DNA of 33,487 nt from Rhynchosporium graminicola (Eukaryota > Ascomycota > Leotiomycetes > Helotiales > Ploettnerulaceae), in the NCBI GenBank assembly GCA_900074885.1, contig FJUW01000090.1, positions 73,329 through 106,815 of the forward strand. The letters are read 5' to 3'. The notes under the pieces are model-generated. The model searched no databases. It was not told the origin of the DNA and was given only the letters and a program-made list of their open reading frames with translations. The position numbers and the translations under genes were made by a program. Positions 1-11,043 of the stretch are shown here, in pieces; the stretch's first letter is position 1; each line of letters begins with the position of its first letter.

Positions 1-1330
1 TATTCCGAGTCTTCGGCTAAGGCTAGCGCGACTCGGGAACGCCCTATAAATACCTCCTCTTAGCGCTATAGTACTAACTCCTCTTCTTATCTGTAAATTA
101 GTCTTCTTACGCCTGAGAATATTAGTATAACTAGTAAATAAGTACTATACTCTATACGAAACGATATATCTCGTATATAATCGCTAGCGAATACTCCTTA
201 TTACTTTACGCTTACCTTATACCTACGCTTATCGTTAGCTCGACCTAATACTCTGTATCGAATTAACGTAATTAACGCTAATAATAACGTTAATAGCGAG
301 CTAGAAGATAATAATAATAAAGAAATATATAATAATACTTAGGAGTATATTAAACCGCTAATAAAAGACTACGCCTAAGGAAAGACTCCTTCCTAGGTAA
401 TATATAAGATATACGATATCTTAACCTTATAAAGCTTCTTAGTAGTTAATTATTTACTATATATATTACTCTTACTAAGAATAGACTCTTATATAAGCTA
501 CTTGTACTTCTTAATTCTAGAGCTAATAGATACTATTTTATTAATTATTCTTTTCTTAAATCCCTTTCCTTTTTCTTAAAACTTTTAATTTACTCTCTAC
601 TAAACGTAATTCCTATTAAAAGCTTTAATAGTATTAATAGTAGTACTATTAGTTACTATACGATACTTAATTTAATAGTAGATCGTCGCGTTTAAGTATT
701 TACTTTCTTTCTTATTATTACTCTCGGAAACTATAGTATTATACTTAGAAAGACTTAGCTTTCGGAATATTAAGTACTCTTAGATACCTCTAAATAATAG
801 ATTATTTAGCTATTATATACTCCTCTTAGTAACGTTTATAGCTCTCCGATCGAGATCAAGGACTTACGTAAATACTATACTTACTAGCGCTATTAATATA
901 ATACTAACGAACGAAACGAACGCCTTAATTAGTTCTAGAAAGCGTACGAGGAATAGTAAAGCGCAGCTAACTCTCCTATTAATATTCGAGCTGTTATTAA
1001 CTCTATCTCTATTATTAAACGACTATTACTAGCTCGGAAGCGCACTTCTAGGGAGACTTATAGCTATAAAAATATCTAAAACTCTCCCTTAGAGAGTATT
1101 CTATAAGTAACTAACCCTCTATTATTACTGCCGATTAGTTAAGACTGTTTCTCCGGGGTTTATACTACTTATTATAGATATAATAAGCTTAAGTATTTAT
1201 TACCTAAAGAATAAGAACAAAGTAATAAAGAGAAGTCTTTATACTCTAGAGAAGCTACTGATATACGGCCGAAGTGCGTACGATTTAGCGACGTTATTAC
1301 TTATATCCCGCATGAATCTCTACTTTAACC
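1..1330 (+). pseudogene. Element G gag and gag-pol junction, degraded
   Basis: From about 800 to 1330 one plus-strand frame reads as a hydrophilic, Arg/Gln/Asn/Glu-rich polypeptide broken only by TAA/TAG, including the segment IKDLRKYYTY, as expected for the end of gag or the gag-pol linker of a chromovirus. From 1 to about 800 the frame changes several times and I recognise no capsid or zinc-knuckle motif with confidence. It is assigned to gag only because it lies upstream of pol. The start codon is outside the window or lost. No separate host gene is visible here. Confidence 0.5.
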
Positions 1331-4300
1331 CTAATTAGAAGTCTCTACGTTAAAGACTTACGTATAAGATTACGCTTATATAATTTATACTATAGACTAA
1401 TAGTTACTCGGAATATTATCTCGCGACTTAATAGAAGCTACTTAAAGTATAGAAATAGCTACTATGATATTTCGGAAGCGATAAAGATCACCTCGTATAC
1501 TTAGACCTCTTCTAGAGCCTCCTGCGCTAGAGATTTACACGATTAGCAGCCTAGCCTTCTATCTCTTATATAAACGCTAGAAGTCTTCTAACGATAAGAT
1601 CTTCTCTATTACTCTTCACGAGATAGATAAGCTTCTTAACGACCGAATCGCAATTCAGTAACGTAATACTACTATCGTATCTTTGACTATCGACCTTATA
1701 GAATATTATAAAACCGCCTAGTAATTTACTATTAGCTTAAGTAAATTAGATTCAGAACTATAGATCTCTCACGAGTATAGCTAATAGGTATACGTCTTTT
1801 CTAAGGAAGCTAGCGATATTCTCCCTCCTTATCGCTTATGCGATTACTAAATTGAGCTTAAGGAAGGGGCTGAGAAGAACCTTAAATACTCTCTCTTATA
1901 TAAGATATCGGCTAAAGAACTTGAAGTTATTAAGGCGTATATTACTAATAACTTAGCTAAAGGTTTCATAGAACCTTCTTAAGTACTATACGCTATACCT
2001 ATTCTTTTTATTAAGAAAGCTAATAGAAGTCTAAGATTTTATATCGACTTTCGCGCACTTAATAACCTCACGAGGAAGGATTAATATCTACTGCTATTAA
2101 TCGATAAAACGCTAGCTAGAATCTCTACTACTAAGATATTTACTAAACTAGATATTCGCTAGGCGTTCTACCGAATTCGAATAGATCTAGCCTCTGAAGA
2201 GTATACGACCTTCCGGACTTATTATAGTATATATAAGTGTAAGGTACTCCCTTTCGGTCTGACTAACGGCCCTACGACGTACTAGCGATATATGAATAAC
2301 GTCTTATTCGACTACTTAGACGACTTCTATATAGTATATCTAGATAATATTCTAATCTACTCTAACGACCTACTATAGTATTAATTAGTATATAAGGTAC
2401 TATAATAATTATAAGACGCTAGATTATAAGCCGACCTTAAGAAGTATGAATTTAACGTTACTCGTACTAAATACCTTAGATTTATTATCTCTACTTCTAG
2501 GATCGAGATAGACCCTAAGAAGGTTGATATTATATAATCTTAGAATTACCTGACTATAGTTAAGGGCGTATAATCGTTCTTAGGCTTTTGTAACTTCTAC
2601 TAACGATTTATTAAGAACTACGGAATTATCGTAAAACCTCTTATATAACTTACTAAAAATAATATATTATTTCGGTTCGCTAGGGAGTGTAAAGATGCCT
2701 TTAATTACCTAAAGTACGCTCTTACTTCGGTACTACTCCTCTACTACTACTAGTAATATCTACCTTATATAATCGAAATAGATACTAGTGATAGAGTAAT
2801 AGCAGGTATACTATTATAATAGCACGACGAAGACTAGTTCCTAGTAGCTTACTTCTCTAAGACTATACTACCTACTGAGCTTAATTACGCTATTCACGAT
2901 AAGGAAATACTTATAATTATACGATCTTTTAGTAACTAGAGATCTGAGCTCGTAGGCGTACTATATCAGATCCGCGTTATTACTAATTATAAAGCTCTTA
3001 AGTACTTTATAACCTCTAAATAGCTAAACGCATAATAAGCTTAATAGGCCGAGCTACTCGCAGATTATAACTTTATAATTACTTATCGACCTAGGAAGTA
3101 TAATCTACTTACTAACGCTCTCTCTCGCAGAACAGATAAATTAGACGACTAGAATAACGCTAAAAGAACCTAGCGTTTATAGTAGCTACTACGCGAAGAC
3201 TAAATCGATCTAGTACTACTTATAAGTAACCTCCGGAATAGCTCTAACTCTATAGATAACTTTAAGCTTATTAACGCTTTAGAAGTCGCTAACTTATTAC
3301 TAGTCTTTTCTATAGTATAATAAGTACTTAACGCTAATCGCACTACGCCGTCACTCTAAGCTTTACGGAAATAAGCTCTCTCCGCTACTCCTAGAAAACT
3401 AACTATAGAAAAAGATCTTCTACTTTATAAAAGAAGACTAATTATACTTAATATTTTATACTTTCGCACGCTACTTATACGCGAAATATACGACCGATTA
3501 GAGATTACCTATCTAAGTGCAAAGAAGACCTTATAACTACTAGTATTATAATACTAGTAGTACGGAATCGCTTTAACTATTAACTAGTACTACTATAACT
3601 ATTATACTTACTAACGAATTCAAGTGCCGCGTAATAAGAAACCGGGCTTCCTCTAACCTCTGCCTATACTATCACGTCTATAGGAGTATATTATAGTTAA
3701 CTACTATAGCTTTAACTGCGATAAATATAGCTATAATAACGTTCTCGTATTTATCGACTATTTTAGTAAATAAGTAATTAGTATTCTATACCGAAAGACC
3801 TCCGATGCGCGCGACCTTATAAAGCTTTACTTATACTACGTATACCGCTATTTCGGAGCTCTATTAATAATTACCTCTAATAGAAGGCCTTAATTCGTTT
3901 CCCGTTTTTAGACTATAGTTATTATAATTCTTAGCACTAAAAGATAGCTTTTTATAGCAGACTACCCGTAAATAGATAGCTAAATAGAGATCTATAACTA
4001 ATATCTCTAATATAGATTACGACCTTTTATCTCTTACTATTAAGACGACTAGTCGGAATTCTTACTTATTATAGACTACGCCTAGATAACTCTCCCTTAC
4101 GAATCCCTTAGAAGTCTCTTACCCTTTAAAGTCGTTTATAGATATATACCCCGCGTTAATTAGAATTAGAAAGACCTACCTAACTCTACTACGCCTACTG
4201 ATAAGTTAAATACTTAGTAAGCTCTAGATTACGCTAATTATCTACGCGATACCTAGATAACCGCTTAATTAAGCCTCTAACGTATATAAGCTAAGATAGC

Positions 4301-4850
4301 CTAATCTTATAATCGCTTATACTATAAAGTCGACTTGACTACAGACGACCTTATCTAGCTAGATATACGCTACTTTATAAGTACTCGACTTAGTAAAAAA
4401 CTCAACTTCCTAACTAATAGACCTTTCTATATAATTGAAAAGGTCGGAAGCTCTTATTATCTAGAGCTCCTTACTAGTATGAAAGTATATAACGTATTCC
4501 CTACTACTAAGCTACAGAAGTATCTAAACGACCCCTTACTAGGATAAACCTTACTATTACTACTACCTATTAATATCACTAGTAACGATAAATAGGAGAT
4601 CGAAGATATACTTGCGTATTATAAGCAGCGTAATAGCCTCTTATACTAAGTTTCCTAGTTAAATCAAGACGTCGATCTCATATAGTATAACGCTATAAAC
4701 GTTAAATACGCTCCCGCTAAGCTATAATAATTCCACTTTAATAACCTAACGTAAGCTAGACCTCCTGCTAAACTGCCTAATTAGCTGAAAGCTTTCTACG
4801 ATAGAATTAATAATTACGACTACCTTAATAGTAAAAAGGAGATAGACTAA
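1331..4850 (+). pseudogene. Element G pol: RT, RNase H, integrase, chromodomain
   Basis: A nearly continuous degraded polyprotein frame. RT spans roughly 1800-2600: FTKLDIRQAF, then VLPFGLTNGP near 2255, then YLDN at 2337-2348 where active enzymes have YxDD. The RT thumb contains FLGFCNFYQRFI near 2580. RNase H follows, with IEIDTS near 2770. The integrase core lies near 3690-4010: the first Asp reads Asn in VNYYSF, the second reads Asn in TSNRRPQF, and the Glu survives in DSQIEIYNQ. A chromodomain-like C terminus (about 4590-4790) contains IEDILAYYK and FHFNNLTQARPP. It would copy and integrate G's RNA. The frame ends near 4850, just before the polypurine tract. Inactive: many stops plus active-site Asp-to-Asn changes. 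Confidence 0.88.
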
Positions 4851-4872
4851 CGCTCGAGGGCGAGCTTTTTTC

Positions 4873-4886
4873 GGAGGGGGGGGTAG
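4873..4886 (+). promoter_or_regulatory. Polypurine tract of element G
   Basis: GGAGGGGGGGG followed by TAG directly precedes the LTR start at 4887. This is the standard position of the plus-strand DNA primer used in reverse transcription of LTR elements, and it fixes the element as plus-strand. Confidence 0.8.
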
Positions 4887-5121
4887 TGTGACGACTAGTT
4901 AGGTTTGGAGGTCTCTCCCTATTGGTAGAAACACTTACTGCTAAGCGAGATTATACGAGTAGAGTTTAGGGGCCCCTTTTAATATATATACTTCTATTCT
5001 CTCTCTACTTCTTTACTCCTTAGTTATAGATTCTAAAGTGATTCTTACTACTTAATATTCATAGAAATATGAGGTCTTATTACTCAGGTAGTTTTGAGAC
5101 CTTTCTAGAGCAAGCGTCACA
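4887..5121 (+). repeat. 3' LTR of element G (235 bp)
   Basis: Begins TGTGACGACT right after the polypurine tract and ends GCGTCACA, giving a 7-bp terminal inverted repeat (TGTGACG/CGTCACA). An AT-rich TATA-like stretch (AATATATATA) lies near 4981-4990. The partner 5' LTR is outside the window, so the length rests on the inverted ends and on gag of element F resuming at 5122. Confidence 0.75.
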
Positions 5122-6420
5122 AGTAGAGGAGGAGGAGCTAGAGAAGGAGGAAGCTACTAAGGAGGAGAAGGCTCCTAAGGAGAAGGAGGAGGAGGAGGAG
5201 GAGATAGCTACTAAGGAGCTAGAGGAGGAGAGGGAGAGTACTATAATATAGTACGGAAGGAGAAGGAGAAGTCGTATAAAAAGGAGATCGCTAGCTTCTC
5301 CTGTATATTTCCAGAAGAGATAAAATTCAAGGGAGATAGAGATAGCTTTAGTAGTAAGGTCAGAATATTCTACGACGCCTGCTTAAGAGCCGAGATTCTA
5401 CTAGAGGAGTATAGTAAGGCGTTTCTATTAATACTAAAAGGCGCTGCTCTCTAATACTACTATTATAGTCTGAATAGTATCCCTGGAACTTCTCTGATTA
5501 TTAAATTCGATACTATACTAAAGAATATAATAGATTAGTTTAAGAGCGAGGAGTTTAGCAGATCTTCCCTGACTATATAGAATCTTCTTACTCTTAAATC
5601 GATTAAGGAAAAGAACCCTAGAAAGACGACTTCAGAGTGCTTTAATATACTCTCTACGCAGATTAGAGAGCTACGTCATAGTATACCCTTTAAATTACGC
5701 TATAAGAAGTTCGTTATAAATAAGGTTATTACTACTTACTAAAGCTCGGAAGCTTACTAAATTACTCTAGCTCAACTTATAACTTCTACTGAAAAGACGA
5801 TTACTTCTATTAGAACCTCTATCGTCAACTACGAGCACGCATACCCTGCAACTAGTACTACCTTCTATACTAATCGAAAATTCCGAAGCGATTCCGATAA
5901 AGGATAAGTATATAGAGAGAAAGGAGATAGTAAAAGGCGATTCAGAATATAAGGAGAGAAGAAGATAAATACGCTAGATAAGGAAGGTAACGCTAAGAAG
6001 TGCTAGGTATATAATACTATAGATCATATGTCCTTCGACTATATAGTAGAAGAAAGAGAGAAAGCTAAAGAGAAGTTTAAGGCGAAAAACTCTTCTAAGT
6101 TCAAAAGTAACTTTAGAAGAGTCTTTAAGAAAGTATATAGATAATACGTCGCAGAGTACAAAGGTATAGAAGACAAGTATATAGCTACTACCTTTACCTC
6201 ATACGAAGCCGGGAGCGATACAGACTACGATTCCGACGCTCAGCCGGAAGCTCTATTTATGACTTCCATAGGACCTATCTCAGTAGCAGCCGTATAGCTA
6301 ATAATAGAAACCCTAGTAAATACAGCTTTTAAACACCTCTTAGACACTACCGAAGAAGCCACAGAAGAGAGCCTAACCGCAGAGACAATAATAAGTAGCC
6401 CCTGATATAATTCGTCAGTT
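5122..6420 (+). pseudogene. Element F gag (C-terminal part)
   Basis: The visible part starts with a purine-rich, Glu/Lys-rich stretch made of GAG/GAA/AAG codons (5122-5240) that contains at least one frame shift, then continues in another frame as a typical copia gag with segments such as FSCIFPEEIKFKGDRD and FNILSTQIRELRH. A zinc-knuckle-like segment near 6000-6040 reads CQVYNTIDHMSFDY with its TAG read as Gln, so two of the expected Cys positions now read Tyr. Stops are TAA/TAG at expected Gln positions. Gag packages the element RNA. The N terminus was separated by the insertion of G. Confidence 0.8.
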
Positions 6421-9400
6421 TTTCATAGAATTATAATCGATACTAGAGTAGCAAAGGTATCTATAGTAGGCAAAGGTTAATACGAAGCCTATAAGGCTCT
6501 ATATAAGGCTGAACTCTTACCTTCCTGTAGAATAAACATCAAATTCGGTATTAGTAAAGCTACTTCTATTAGTATAGTAATTATACCTTCTCTAATTAGA
6601 AAGATCTAATTTGAGGTTATAGCTATAGATACCCCGTTTCTACTCTATTTAGACGATATAGATAAGCTCAGAGTTATATTAGATAATCTTCGTAACGTAC
6701 TTGTTACGCTATAGGGAGATATACTAGTTATACAGAGATTCGGCCACTTCTTCTTACTCTAGAAGGAGTCACTTAAGACGTATATTATAGAGTGCTTCTA
6801 GTCGAATACGAGAGTACTTATAGAGACGGATTTACGTCGACTTTACTACCGATTCGGACACCCCTTAGTAAGAAAGCTAGAAGATTTACTACAATAAGCC
6901 GGTCACGAGTATAACTCAGGGGTACTAAAGGAGCTTACTAAGCTCTATAAGCACTACTAGCTACACGGAAGATCGCTAAGCAGATTCAAGTTCAAGCTCC
7001 ACGATACTAATAATATACACTTCAATTACGAAGTAGTAATCGATATCATATAACTAGACAGTCAGTAAGTCTTATATATAGTCGACTAAAGTACTACCTT
7101 TCAGAACAGAGGTTTTCTTACTAATATATCTACAGAACACGTATAGAACTAATTTAAGTAGGTATAGATAGATACCTACCTTAGACCACCGGATTTTATC
7201 GTTATAGACGTAGGTACATAATTTAAATCAAAAGAATTCGTATAGAGTGCTAAGACAGAGGGTTCTACAGTTAAAGTTATACCTATAGAGGCTTACTACT
7301 CTATTAGCAAGGTAGAGAGATACTACAGCCCTCTAAAGAGAGCTTATACGATAATTCGTAAGGAATTACCGCACCTCAGTCAAGATATAGCACTATAGAT
7401 AGCATTCCACGTAATTAACTATATTTCTGGACCTAGTGGAATTATACCTGTTTTACTAGTATTTAGAGTATATCCCAGAATAGTAGAGATAGACGCACTT
7501 TCGCTATTAGTCTCCTAACGAGCTACTATACTTCATAAGGCTATAGAAGAGATTCGCAAACTACGGAGTTATCAGCAAGTTAATAATGCCCTAAATACTC
7601 GAAATAGACCTAGTTCTATAGTAGTAAGAGACCTTCTATTAAACTCTCTAGTACTAATTTAGAGAGAGAAAGGCTTCTGGGATAGACCTTAGCCACTTAT
7701 TTCTATAGATAGAGAGAACTACGTAGTAGAAATCGATAGCGGACTAATAACCTTTCGCTCTACGTCGATTAAACTATAGTACGAAGAAGATATCGATTCT
7801 GACGAACCAGAGAGTATTATACCTGAAATTATACTCTTACTACTCCCTATCTTACTCCTAGGAGTACTTTCACTTAGTACTACTAAGTCAAATCGACCTA
7901 TACTAGTACTAAAGAAGTAACCTTATCGAGATCGACAAAAGCTAATTCGATTCAGAGATAATAACGTTAAAGTTTACTTAAATTATACAAATGAATTATT
8001 TATTAGTTTCCTAGTAGTAGAACCTTAATACGCTACGTCAAGACGTAAGGAGATTAATAGTTTAATCGCTATAGGGATCTTTAAATTAGTCTATAAAGAT
8101 AAATTACTAGCCGGAGCTAAGGTCTTTAACGCTAAATTCATCGACCAGATAAAATTTAAGAGTATATAGAAGGCCTACGAGAAGTCTAGACTAGTTATAC
8201 AAGCGTATAATAACTCTAGAAAGAACTAAGTACTCACTATATTACTAACTATTCAACGAGTCAGCTAACGACTACTGCTAGTATACGCAGTTATACACCC
8301 TAAGTTTAAGGTATATAGCCGTGATATTACATAAGCTTATACTCAGTCTACGTCATACCTAATACGTGACTTCTTCGTGCGCCCTCTAAAGGAGATTCTA
8401 GCTTAGCTATATTAGTTTTTACGGTGCGTTAGGCCTATATACAATATACTAGAATCAGCGAACTATTAGTTCGGTATATACTATAGACATAAGGTTAAGA
8501 AGCTCCATATAGTACTATCGACGTTCGACACGTGTCTACTATCTGTTTCAGGTGAAGCTAGTATAGGAGCTCTTAGTCTTCAGATTAATAACACCTTCTT
8601 CGTCGGTAATAAGACCTTTATAAACGCAGAAGAGAGAGAGCTACAGAAAGCCGGATTTAAGTCGAACGAGAGAGAATAATTAACTACTTTATACTTAATT
8701 AACTTCAATAGAGGTCATATTACCTTAGAAACTAATAGCTCTATTCGACTATCTTAACAATCGTACGATAAGATATTAAGAATAATTAAGAAGGAACTAG
8801 TTAATCTCACTAACTCCCGTAGAAGTATATAATAAGGTCTTACCCAAATCGAGCAATTTACCGCCCAGAGAGCTAGAGGTTTATACCTAGTAACTGTTTC
8901 TTAGCCGGAAGCTTCGTTTAACGTCTCTTTTACCGCTTAAACTATAAATCCGATAGAGAAAGACTTTAAGCTCTTAAATAAGAGAATCTTATAGTAAAAG
9001 CTTAACTATAGTAAAGGTCTCCGATACGTTAAATTAGATAAGAAGTCTCTTAAACTCGTTATATTTACCGATAGTTCATTTACTAATTTAAAAGACTTCT
9101 ACTCTTAAATTAGCTACGTCTACGTACTTACAGATAAGTATAATAAGGCAAACGTTATTCACTGGTCTTCGGTCTGCTATAAGAGAGTTACTAGATCTGT
9201 ACTAGCCTCTGAACTATACGCTATATCAGAAGGTTTTAATATAGCTAGAGCTATTAAGACTACTATTAAGCAGATTATAGAGATCACGGTACTACCTTTA
9301 ATTATAGTTACCGATTCTAAATCTTTATACGACTACGTAGTACGACTTAATACTATAAGAGAGAAGAGATTAATAATTGACCTTATATATCTACGTCAGG

Positions 9401-9597
9401 CGTACAAAAGAAAGGAGATATCGGAGGTGATTTAGGTAGCAGGGCTAGATAACCCTGCGGATACGATAACTAAGACAAATTGCAACGGAGCTTTAAAGGA
9501 GCTATTATATACGAATCAATTAGTTATTAAGCCTATAGAATAGGTAGATAGAGGGAATTTAGATAACTTAAAGCCGGAAGAGAGCTTATAAGGCGTT
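6421..9597 (+). pseudogene. Element F pol: protease, integrase, RT, RNase H
   Basis: One long copia-type frame with TAA/TAG interruptions. The protease region starts near 6430 (IIDTRVAKVSIVGKGQ). The pre-integrase segment near 6840 reads YYRFGHPLVRKL. The integrase core includes FIVIDVGTQFKSKEF near 7196-7240 and VERYYSPLKRAY near 7310. The RT starts near 8030; its catalytic VDD now reads INN within LQINNTFFVGNK near 8580-8615. RNase H includes IFTDSSFTN near 9065, ASELYAISEGF near 9210 and the C-terminal NPADTITKTN near 9450. Integrase lying upstream of RT separates copia from gypsy elements. The end is approximate because the frame is open for a few more codons. Inactive through stops and the Asp-to-Asn active-site changes. 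Confidence 0.87.
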
Positions 9598-9759
9598 TAG
9601 TTCAGTTATCTAATCTTTAGACCTGATCACGTGGAAACCTATATACTATATAATACTTCTGCACGAGTAGTACTATAGTACTACTCTTACTAGAAAGCAA
9701 AAAGCGTTACTTTCATACGGAGAAGTAAATAGTTTAGAGCTACTTTAAAGTACTCCTAG
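9598..9759 (+). other. Element F 3' untranslated region before the LTR
   Basis: AT-rich spacer between the end of copia pol and the LTR. I see no gene in it. No strong polypurine tract is left; AGTTTAGAGC and AAAG remnants precede the LTR. Confidence 0.5.
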
Positions 9760-9964
9760 TGTTAGTCCATATGTTAGTCTATAGTCACGTGTTAGTCGAG
9801 TATCTGCACCGGGGTTTAGCCGGCTAGATATATCTCCCTTACGGAGTCTCGACTACCTAGGAAAGACAGCTACGATATAACAGATAATACTACTACTATT
9901 ATCACTATACTTTGGCTCACGCAGACTACTTGATTATACGTACTACGACAGAGTGATACCAACA
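9760..9964 (+). repeat. Probable 3' LTR of copia element F (about 205 bp)
   Basis: Starts TGTTAGT and ends ACCAACA, consistent with TGTTGGT/ACCAACA inverted ends after one G-to-A change. It contains three direct copies of TGTTAGTC (9760, 9773 and about 9790) and a TATA-like CTAGATATAT near 9825. The 205-bp length suits copia LTRs. The 5' LTR is not in the window, so boundaries rest on the termini and on the change to ordinary composition just beyond. Confidence 0.55.
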
Positions 9965-10834
9965 ATACCCTTAGCTAATCGTATGTTTAAGGTTCCGGAC
10001 GCCTTAGTAAGCTTATAAGTAGTCTCACTACGCCTTAAAGCTTAATTGTTAAGGTGATGAGTGTTTAGTGTAATTCTCGTATCGTCGAATCTGTGAATTC
10101 TGGAATTTGGCTCAAGATGTAGTCTCCTCTATTGGCTGGAGACGCCTGCTAGCTAAGGTTTCCTCGCCCTACATTTTCAGACTTGTGGAGAAAACGAGTA
10201 CAGAGCAGACGATGTTGAAGGCCATCCCACTTATGCCCTCGAAGCTTCTCTGTAGCCTCTTCCACCGGGACGATTTGTGATAACCTACTTCTGACCTTAT
10301 TACTATCCCCCCTCTGTATCCCTCTGGCCCTCTGGGTTGAACGTTAAAAATTCAGCTGCAGTAAGGGCGTAAGATATAACGTGTAAACCAGGGGAGCGGG
10401 AGGGGGTGAAGTATCACGACTTCCCTCCGAGACCTTACTTTTACGATTTCCTTTAAGACCAAACTCACACCTTTCTTGAAGACCTTCAAACCCTAAACCC
10501 TGGATTGAGTGGAGCTTCCTTCCAACACGAGTCAGAGAGCGTATTCCCTTTCCACAACAGGTTATGGAGTGGGCTCATAGGTGCGAACAACCGTCGCGGA
10601 GCTCTTGACCTTCGGTAAGCGACCTTTCTCGGAAGAAAGTACGTCCATCTCCGGTGGAGGCTGTGCTTCGAATCAAACATACCACTGAAGGGCTGGTAGA
10701 AGTTCACGACAAGATTATACGCCGAGTTACCTTCTGTACTCTCTCTGATCTGTTGCCTTTGTTTCAGAAATCTCTCCTAGTAGTCAAAAGCACCTTCTTT
10801 TGATCGAAATTTCCTCTAATTCGGCGATATATAG
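9965..10834. other. RIP-free island between two transposon nests, probably host DNA
   Basis: Base usage changes sharply: CA, TG, CC and GG dinucleotides are common (for example GGCCATCCCACTT near 10220) and the TpA excess disappears. The flanks are the copia LTR on the left and the E LTR on the right. I find no convincing gene. The longest open frame (10486-10707, minus, 73 codons) has no recognisable domain and no neighbours supporting it. The first 80 bases or so look intermediate in composition, perhaps from leakage of RIP out of the neighbouring repeat. Confidence 0.65.
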
Positions 10835-10976
10835 TGTTAGGGGGCGTCCGAGATGTATATATAGTAAAAAGTCTTGATTCTTCTAAATACTATAGTACGA
10901 GGAGCTATCTAAGTGGTAATAACTAATAGACACTAAGTGTCTGTCCCTATCCCGTGATATGTCCTATCCTGTGATA
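10835..10976 (-). repeat. Putative 3' LTR of element E (about 142 bp)
   Basis: Plus-strand termini are TGTTAG and GTGATA (from GTGACA after one transition), next to the C-tract at 10979. Inside are two near-copies of TATCCCGTGATA (10948-10976) and a palindrome around GACACTAAGTGTC (10929-10941). The right boundary is supported by the polypurine tract. The left boundary is placed where the island composition ends and is uncertain. Confidence 0.45.
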
Positions 10977-10990
10977 TCTCCCCCCCCTAG
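10977..10990 (-). promoter_or_regulatory. Polypurine tract of element E
   Basis: TCTCCCCCCCCC on the plus strand is a G-run on the minus strand directly before the LTR. It shows that E runs on the minus strand. Confidence 0.65.
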
Positions 10991-11043
10991 ACGTAAAAAA
11001 AAACTCTATCCTTAGAGATCTAATTTAGTAATATATAGTAATC

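Larger units (their letters stand above)
1..5121 (+). mobile_element. Element G: Ty3/gypsy chromovirus, 5' truncated by window edge, RIP-degraded
   Basis: LTR retrotransposon on the plus strand with the order gag-like region, RT, RNase H, integrase, chromodomain, polypurine tract, 3' LTR. Its right end is the inverted pair TGTGACG (4887) and CGTCACA (ending 5121). The glutamate-rich gag of copia element F resumes immediately afterwards, so G was inserted into F. The 5' LTR and the left half of F's gag must lie to the left of base 1. Stops are nearly all TAA/TAG at expected Gln/Trp positions, which is how RIP breaks coding frames. The 5-bp target copy on the right would be AGTAG (5122-5126); its partner is outside the window. 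Confidence 0.9.
5122..9964 (+). mobile_element. Element F: Ty1/copia retrotransposon, right part (host of G)
   Basis: Copia order (gag, protease, integrase before RT, RNase H) on the plus strand, then a short 3' LTR. The visible part begins in mid-gag at the right edge of inserted element G; the 5' LTR and gag N terminus are left of the window. It is RIP-degraded like G. It ends against the non-RIP island that starts near 9965. Confidence 0.88.

Noticed and set aside
5069..5251. 60-codon plus-strand open frame with a Glu/Lys-rich tail
   Set aside because: It starts inside the LTR of element G and ends in the gag of F, so it is a junction artefact. The true gag frame downstream is different.
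10490..10503. CCCTAAACCCT, similar to telomeric repeat units
   Set aside because: Less than two units, not tandem, and internal to an ordinary stretch; no evidence of a telomere.
10486..10707. 73-codon minus-strand open frame in the island
   Set aside because: No recognisable domain, no promoter or neighbouring coding segment, and its length is expected by chance in sequence of ordinary composition.
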